Assembly: GCF_004000805.1 (NCBI RefSeq)
Contig: NZ_BILY01000022.1
Coordinates: 1 to 64,000 of the forward strand
Direction: 5' to 3'
Length of the DNA stretch: 64,000 nt
Source: Paenibacillus glycanilyticus NBRC 16618
Lineage (GTDB): Bacteria; Bacillota; Bacilli; Paenibacillales; Paenibacillaceae
The notes under the pieces are model-generated. The model had not been told where the DNA came from, ran no database searches, and saw only the letters and a program-made list of their open reading frames with translations. Positions 59,271-64,000 of the stretch are shown piece by piece; position 1 is the first letter of the stretch; every line of letters starts with the position of its first letter. A program made the position numbers and the translations under genes.

Positions 59271-59630
59271 TTAGGAACGGCTAAGTCGGGGATTAGGGGA
59301 ATCGCCCCATTTTTGCACCCATTTCTCCATCTCTCTAAGCGCAGCCTGAAAATCTTTTCCCTTCTCGGTCAGGGAATACTCTACGGTCACCGGCACTGTC
59401 GGAAATACCTGGCGCATGACAAGGCCGTTGTTCTCCAGATGACGTACCGTATTGGTTAACGATTGGGTCTTCACGATGGAGACGTTCCGTTGAAGCTGAT
59501 TAAATCTTAACGGTCCGTTCATCAGCTCCTCCAATACAAGAAATGCCCATTTCGCCCCCAATATTTGAAGCACCTCGCAAATGCTCGAGCCTTTATCTTC
59601 ACCGCTTATAGCTTCGTTGCTGCCATCCAT
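59271..59630 (-). CDS. HxlR-family transcriptional regulator
   Basis: 119-residue winged-HTH regulator: CEVLQILGAKWAFLVLEELM, GPLRFNQLQRNVSIVKTQSL, VRHLENNGLVMRQVF, VEYSLTEKG. The Cys near residue 18 is at the position used for redox sensing in YodB/HypR-like members, so electrophile or quinone sensing is possible. AGGAGG precedes the ATG. The next gene on the strand is an MFS pump with a palindromic operator. Confidence 0.9.
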   Translation of the reverse strand: MDGSNEAISGEDKGSSICEVLQILGAKWAFLVLEELMNGPLRFNQLQRNVSIVKTQSLTNTVRHLENNGLVMRQVFPTVPVTVEYSLTEKGKDFQAALREMEKWVQKWGDSPNPRLSRS

Positions 59631-59652
59631 GCCGCAAACCTCCTAACCTGAC

Positions 59653-60075
59653 TCAGCTGCCGACTATATCGATCGGAGTCTCTTGTCCGTTAATCTTAAC
59701 CTGTATCTTACTTGCCTCTTCATGCTTATTAAGCTTATAGATAGACAATGGCCTTATTCGTTTATCGTGCGGATCGGAAGTTTCCTGCACATCCAATTGT
59801 ATCGTTAATACATCCTCCCGGATCTCTGCCGAAATACCCGAAAGGAACTTCTCCTTTTCGCCCTGCCGGGCCGTAGAGTAATTCACGATAAAATACTCTT
59901 TTTCTCCCGCCACCGAGTACAGATAGATCCCATTCTTGCTCTTATTCCGGTCTACGAAAGACTTCACCTTCTGATTCAGCTCACGCGAATCGGCTTCCTT
60001 TATCAATGCCGTTGATTGACTGCACCCCGCCAGTACAACGATAAGCATGATAAACACGCAAACGATCTTTTTCAA
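59653..60075 (-). CDS. small lipoprotein of unknown function
   Basis: 140 residues starting with TTG at 60075 (GAGAGGA upstream). Signal MKKIVCVFIMLIVV with lipobox LAGC, then a basic/acidic soluble domain (GIYLYSVAGEKEYFIVNYST; VKINGQETPIDIVGS) that I do not recognise. Likely anchored to the outer face of the membrane. It lies 22 bases upstream of hxlR on the same strand and may be cotranscribed with it. Confidence 0.72.
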   Translation of the reverse strand: MKKIVCVFIMLIVVLAGCSQSTALIKEADSRELNQKVKSFVDRNKSKNGIYLYSVAGEKEYFIVNYSTARQGEKEKFLSGISAEIREDVLTIQLDVQETSDPHDKRIRPLSIYKLNKHEEASKIQVKINGQETPIDIVGS

Positions 60076-60354
60076 TGGATCCTCTCCATTTGCAATGGAA
60101 TTCGCATCTACTCAAACTTTACCACAATCATCCAGCCCTGCATAGAAAATGGACATGCAAATAAATTGCACGGCTATCAATGATTCTTTACGAATTGCCG
60201 GATGGCCAGTATCATAATATTTGGATAAAATGATTAGCTTGATCCATGATCATTGTTATACGGAAATCGCTTTGAGGACTGTGCTGCAATGCTGTCCGGT
60301 TAATATTTGTAGAAGATATTGCGTATTGCGGCTTAAACCGGGAGGATGTGTTAA

Positions 60355-61260
60355 ATGAGTGGTGAGTTAGTAAATATTCGAGGCAGTAAACTTTACGTAG
60401 AACAATACGGCAAAGGGCAGTCTGACGCGCTCTTGTATCTTCACGGCGGTCCGGGAGCCAGCTGTCTCGATTTTTGTTACCATCAAGCAAAAGCGTTAGG
60501 CCAATCGATTTGGGTCATCGCGATCGATCAACGCGGCGTGCTCCGTTCGGATCCGCTAGAATTGGGAGACTCTTGTACAATAGATGATCTTATTGAAGAC
60601 TGCGAGGCATTGCGCAATCACCTCGGCATTCAACAATGGTCTGTATTAGGCCATTCCTTTGGAGGTTTTCTAGCTTTTTCTTATGCTTACAAGTATCCGG
60701 ACTCCATCAGAAAGATATTATATGAAGCCCCTTGCTTTGACGTGAAATCATCCATGGAATCTCTTATAAACGGGGCTTACCAACTTTCTCGAAATATTAA
60801 ACGGAACACTGCCGAAGAGATTGGAAAGGTCCTGCAAGAAAAACATAGCGCAAAAGAGCTTTGGGAAGCGCTAGGGCATGTATTTCAAACATTGGGCAGC
60901 AGACATAAGGATAGTCTTTACTTGCACTCCATTGATCCCGATGATTTTAATGCAATCTACAAAGACCCTTCCGTTCCAGAAGAAAATTGGTCGAGATCCA
61001 GGGCACATACAGCTTCGCTTGTTGTTGAAGGTCGTTTTTTCGAAAATCTGATACCTTTATTCCCATCCATAACGCAACCATCATTATTATTACACGGACA
61101 ATATGATCCCGTATGTGCCGATGACCAGAAGACAGCCTTTATAGAGAAAACCCCATGGGCAGATATCATTGTTTTTGAAAATAGCGCTCATTTCCCTAGA
61201 ATTGAAGAAGCGGATAAGTATACGCGTGTAGTAGAGCAGTTTATATTATCGCATGATTAA
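60355..61260 (+). CDS. alpha/beta hydrolase, proline-iminopeptidase-like (S33)
   Basis: 301-residue hydrolase with the S33 hallmarks: oxyanion LYLHGGPGASCLD, AIDQRGVLRSDP, nucleophile GHSFGGFLAF (Ser near residue 100), Asp in GQYDPVCADD and His in NSAHFPRIEEA. AT-richer than its neighbours, with codon use that suggests a different origin. GGGAGGA precedes the ATG. The 279-base gap before it holds a TGATC-CAT-GATCA palindrome (60240-60252) and nothing else clear. True peptidase activity is uncertain. Confidence 0.85.
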   Translation: MSGELVNIRGSKLYVEQYGKGQSDALLYLHGGPGASCLDFCYHQAKALGQSIWVIAIDQRGVLRSDPLELGDSCTIDDLIEDCEALRNHLGIQQWSVLGHSFGGFLAFSYAYKYPDSIRKILYEAPCFDVKSSMESLINGAYQLSRNIKRNTAEEIGKVLQEKHSAKELWEALGHVFQTLGSRHKDSLYLHSIDPDDFNAIYKDPSVPEENWSRSRAHTASLVVEGRFFENLIPLFPSITQPSLLLHGQYDPVCADDQKTAFIEKTPWADIIVFENSAHFPRIEEADKYTRVVEQFILSHD

Positions 61261-61263
61261 AAA

Positions 61264-61293
61264 GAGGCTGTGCCGATAAACCGGCACAGCCTC
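61264..61293. terminator. bidirectional rho-independent terminator
   Basis: 12-bp perfect stem GAGGCTGTGCCG / CGGCACAGCCTC between convergent genes. Confidence 0.75.
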
Positions 61294-61301
61294 ACTTATT
61301 T

Positions 61302-62468
61302 TTACTGGGCAAACCGCTCATGGAGCTCGTCAAACAATGCTTTAAGGTTCGGAGCGGCATTGCCCGAGAACATCAGCTTCAAATTATCATCGGACGATTG
61401 TGCTGACTCCGCGGAATACTCGTACATTTTCTCCTCATAGGCTTGAATGGCCTGATCAGTATCCTCATGACCGGCAATGGCAAGCGCAAGCTCGGCTGCG
61501 TCGCGCATAGCGAGGTTTACGCCTTCGCCCGCAAACGGGGACATCAGATGCGCAGCGTCACCAATAAGCGTAATCCCCGGCTTATGCTCCCATTTCAGTC
61601 CAACCGGAAGCATATAAATTCGTCTTGGAAGTACAAGATCTTCCGACTTGTGAATATAGTTCTGGAGCGGCTCTGCCCAATCATCGAAATACGCGAGAAG
61701 CTGCTGCTTGGCTTCCTTGGGCTGGTCAAACGGGATGCCGCAGGTATCCAGCCAGCTCTGCTCGGCCGTAAAGGTCAGGTATACTTTAATTTTACCGTCC
61801 CCATTTAGCTGTGCAAGTATTCCCTTGTTATCATCAAGCGCAAATACTTTGCCTCTTGCGTTAAAAGCCGCCTGATCCGGATGCGCCTCCTCATCCACAT
61901 GAAGCTCCACCATCGTTAATCCGGAGTATGAGGCTTGCGCATCGGTCAGCAGCGGACGAAGCTTGGAGAAAGCGCCGTCCGCCCCTATGACAAGATCAGC
62001 CGTCACCTTCTCGCCATTGTCAAAATGAAGCTCATGCCGACCGCCTTCCATAGCAGCCGCTTCCGTCAACTTGTAACCGTAAAGAATCGTACCCGGTCGC
62101 AATGCGTTCAGCAGAAGATCACATAATACGCCGCGGTCAATCTCCGGACGGTCGCCTTGCTCTCCATCCTCCGCCCTGTCGTCCATATAGATTTTTCCGG
62201 TTTTATCAAACAGGCGGAAATCTTCTCCCTCATAGCGGGCAATCGCCTTGAACTGCTCCAGCAGCCCCGCTTCCTTCAGCGCCATCTGCCCCGAATCCTC
62301 ATGTATGTCGAGAGAGCCGCCGCGCTGGGCATTTCCATCCTGGGCTTCCCGTTCATAGACCGTTGCGGCAATGCCATGTCTTTGCAGGATAAGAGCCAGT
62401 GTAAGCCCGCCTGGTCCACCGCCGATAATCGCGATTTTCTTTGTGTTATTTATATGATTTGTTGTCAT
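61302..62468 (-). CDS. FAD-dependent monooxygenase, TetX-like
   Basis: 388-residue flavoprotein monooxygenase of the PHBH fold. FAD-binding IAIIGGGPGGLTLALILQRH, the segment GGSLDIHEDSGQMALKEAGL typical of TetX-like proteins, EIDRGVLCDLLLNAL, DLVIGADGAFSKLRPLLTD, and GDAAHLMSPFAGEGVNLAMR. ATG at 62468 with AGGAG 9 nt before; ATG at 62477 abuts that site. TetX hydroxylates tetracyclines; many relatives act on other aromatic or polyketide compounds, so resistance is possible but unproven. Confidence 0.87.
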   Translation of the reverse strand: MTTNHINNTKKIAIIGGGPGGLTLALILQRHGIAATVYEREAQDGNAQRGGSLDIHEDSGQMALKEAGLLEQFKAIARYEGEDFRLFDKTGKIYMDDRAEDGEQGDRPEIDRGVLCDLLLNALRPGTILYGYKLTEAAAMEGGRHELHFDNGEKVTADLVIGADGAFSKLRPLLTDAQASYSGLTMVELHVDEEAHPDQAAFNARGKVFALDDNKGILAQLNGDGKIKVYLTFTAEQSWLDTCGIPFDQPKEAKQQLLAYFDDWAEPLQNYIHKSEDLVLPRRIYMLPVGLKWEHKPGITLIGDAAHLMSPFAGEGVNLAMRDAAELALAIAGHEDTDQAIQAYEEKMYEYSAESAQSSDDNLKLMFSGNAAPNLKALFDELHERFAQ

Positions 62469-62580
62469 GCTAATCATCTCCTATATCCATGCTTGTTGTT
62501 TTTTCCTTACACAGATATAGTAACGCTGCTACTTAAACTGAATTTAAACCGCTCAGGATTTACCCTCTTAGGATGACAAA

Positions 62581-62606
62581 AAGAGATGGCGATTATGCCA
62601 TCTCTT
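62581..62606 (-). terminator. rho-independent terminator of the second DrrAB operon
   Basis: AAGAGATGGC / GCCATCTCTT, loop GATTAT; U-rich on the minus strand. Confidence 0.75.
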
Positions 62607-62621
62607 CCAATGAAGCAATTC

Positions 62622-63425
62622 CTATGTCCGGCGCATGTAAGCGCGAACCGTAATTGGAGCAAATACAGCTACGATAGCTATTGCGCCTACCAAGGACCAG
62701 ACCATATCCGATCCAACCGTGCCGGAATTGGTCAACTCGCGGACCGCCGAGACAACGTGGGAAACCGGGTTAATGTTTACGAACCACTGCAGCCAATTCG
62801 GCATCGTATCTGCCGGTACGAATGCATTCGACATAAACGTTAACGGGAATAATACGAGCATCGATACTCCCTGCACGCTGGAAGCCGTACGAGAGATAAC
62901 ACCAAAGAACGCAAAGATCCAGCTCATCGCCCAGGAGACAAAAATAACGAGCAAAGCCGCAAGAACAACGCTGCCGATACCGCCGTCAGGACGGTACCCC
63001 ATAATGAAGCCCATGGAAAACGTAAGCACGGTAGCGATCGTATACCGGATCGTATCGGCCAACAAGGCTCCCGCAAGCGGGGCTATCCGGGCAATCGGCA
63101 ACGACTTGAACCGGTCGAAGACGCCTTTGTCCATATCCTCCCGGAGCTGGACGCCGGTTACGATGGACGTGGTGATGACCGTCTGAACAAGAATACCCGG
63201 GATGATCACCGGCAGGTAGCTTTGCACGTCTCCGGAGATCGCGCCGCCAAAAATGTAAGTAAACATCAAGGTGAAAATGATCGGCTGCAGCGTTACGTCA
63301 AACAGCTGCTCCGGCGTGCGGCGGATTTTCAAAATCCCCCGGTATGCCATGGTAAGCGAATGACGCAAGGATTGAATAAAACTCGTGTGATTTTTCAGAT
63401 GACCTGTTTTTACCGATGAACTCAT
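62622..63425 (-). CDS. ABC-2 type permease, DrrB type (second copy)
   Basis: 267-residue membrane subunit with six hydrophobic segments. It parallels the protein at 49103: FTLMFTYIFGGAI at TM1, DKGVFDRFKSLPI loop, and FVPADTMPNWLQWFVNINPV late. The overlap with the ATPase stop (63422-63425, ATGA) gives translational coupling. Exports an unknown hydrophobic compound together with the ATPase. Confidence 0.9.
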   Translation of the reverse strand: MSSSVKTGHLKNHTSFIQSLRHSLTMAYRGILKIRRTPEQLFDVTLQPIIFTLMFTYIFGGAISGDVQSYLPVIIPGILVQTVITTSIVTGVQLREDMDKGVFDRFKSLPIARIAPLAGALLADTIRYTIATVLTFSMGFIMGYRPDGGIGSVVLAALLVIFVSWAMSWIFAFFGVISRTASSVQGVSMLVLFPLTFMSNAFVPADTMPNWLQWFVNINPVSHVVSAVRELTNSGTVGSDMVWSLVGAIAIVAVFAPITVRAYMRRT

Positions 63426-64000
63426 ACGTTTACAGCCTCCGCTCTTTTTGTTTCGGTTCCCGTTTCTTTCGCTTTCTCTTCAACGCCATGACCGGTAATA
63501 GTCAGGAACACTTCATCAAGAGTTGGCTTCTGAACGCTGACTTCGGATAAAGTAATGCCCTTCTCGCGAAGCGCGATTAACAGATCCGTAACCAGGTCGG
63601 CATTGGCCATAGGGGCCGTAATTTTGGCAGCTTCACTGGATAAGGTCGCTTGCACCCCAAGCACATGCTCGACGGTTTGGCGAGCCATTTCAATATCGGA
63701 TGGATCCAGAACTCTGAGCTGCAACGAAGAAGTTCCTACCGATTGCTTCAATTCGTCTACGGTGCCCTCCGCCACGACATGACCGCGGTCGATAACGGCG
63801 ATCCGGTCAGCCAGCTGGTCCGCTTCATCCAGGTATTGGGTCGTGAGCAGAACCGTGGAACCCGTGCTCACCAGACGACGGATCGTATCCCACATTTGAG
63901 CGCGGGTACGCGGATCAAGACCTGTTGTCGGCTCATCCAGGAAGATAAGCGGCGGCTGCGCGATTAGGCTGGCAGCGAGATCCAGACGGCGTCTCATGCC
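63422..64000 (-). CDS. ABC transporter ATP-binding protein, DrrA type, 5' part beyond the window
   Basis: C-terminal about 193 residues of a DrrA-like ATPase; the gene continues past the right edge on the minus strand, so Walker A is not seen. The end of the signature (GMRRRLDLAASLI), Walker B PLIFLDEPTTGLD, switch region LLTTQYLDEADQLAD and the DrrA C-terminal extension (VQKPTLDEVFLTITG) are present. An internal ATG at 63997 is not the true start, because the frame is open through it and the ABC signature straddles it. Confidence 0.92.
   Translation of the reverse strand, partial: GMRRRLDLAASLIAQPPLIFLDEPTTGLDPRTRAQMWDTIRRLVSTGSTVLLTTQYLDEADQLADRIAVIDRGHVVAEGTVDELKQSVGTSSLQLRVLDPSDIEMARQTVEHVLGVQATLSSEAAKITAPMANADLVTDLLIALREKGITLSEVSVQKPTLDEVFLTITGHGVEEKAKETGTETKRAEAVNV

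Noticed and set aside
1..64000. Search by eye for tRNA, rRNA, CRISPR repeats, insertion sequences and phage genes
   Set aside because: No cloverleaf with TTCGA-type T-loop in gene-free gaps, no regularly spaced repeats, no transposase, integrase or phage structural proteins were recognised.

Overview
The window looks like a chromosomal segment of a Paenibacillus-type member of the Bacillales. The supporting signs are GC-rich but Gram-positive-style genes with strong AGGAGG ribosome binding sites, a bacillithiol deacetylase (BshB2) next to YojF, a sigma-B partner-switching module, a purine riboswitch, cre- and PhoP-like sites, and many rho-independent terminators. I saw no tRNA, rRNA, insertion sequence, prophage or CRISPR array. 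Both ends cut a gene: a SWIM/SNF2 helicase on the left and an ABC ATPase on the right.

Layout. 0-6.3 kb: SNF2 helicase, two metallo-beta-lactamase-fold hydrolases, an alpha/beta hydrolase and an Lrp/AsnC regulator. 6.3-10.8 kb: a YtrA-like GntR regulator with an ABC exporter and two paralogous membrane-anchored proteins; the same palindrome (TGTATTA-N6-TAATACA) occurs at the regulator promoter and again in front of the permease. 10.8-17.4 kb: a FadR-type GntR regulator followed by a four-gene operon (glutamate-semialdehyde-aminomutase-like PLP enzyme, double class II aldolase, MFS carrier, FGGY kinase) that reads as an uncharacterised carbon-source pathway. 17.4-23.7 kb: uridine kinase, a Tet(L)-like MFS pump, two AraC regulators and two divergent Gfo/Idh dehydrogenases. 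23.7-25.9 kb: an ECF41 sigma factor (DGGGK and NPDKL motifs) with its FAD oxidoreductase partner, preceded by an ECF41-type promoter. 26-34 kb: MFS, phosphoglycerate mutase, adenine deaminase under an adenine riboswitch, an acyl-CoA dehydrogenase-like protein, bshB2-yojF-CWC, VOC protein, alpha/beta hydrolase. 34-38.6 kb: a glycerol-3-phosphate-type ABC importer lacking its ATPase, divergent from a glycerophosphodiester phosphodiesterase, with a cre site between them.

38.6-48.1 kb is the most coherent block: a general stress island. It has REC-PP2C phosphatase (RsbY type), RsbV, two RsbW-like kinases, a CheR methyltransferase (RsbM type), a CHASE3/HAMP/GAF hybrid kinase (RsbK type) and sigma-B, plus stress effectors (DUF1328, YflT-like, DUF948, YtxH). 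I find five promoter-like sites of the form GTTTCA-N14-G(G/T)(G/T)TA(A/T), four in the island and one in front of the alpha/beta hydrolase at 34 kb. One RsbW copy has Asn where the family has the nucleotide-contacting Asp.

48.2-64 kb: DrrAB-type exporter with a convergent TetR gene, a tandem pair of unknown paralogous proteins, DinB, an M20 peptidase, the pstSCAB phosphate importer behind a PhoP-like box, an MFS pump with an HxlR regulator and operator, a lipoprotein, a prolyl-iminopeptidase-like hydrolase, a TetX-like flavin monooxygenase and a second DrrAB exporter. Several of these are drug or xenobiotic efflux and modification genes.
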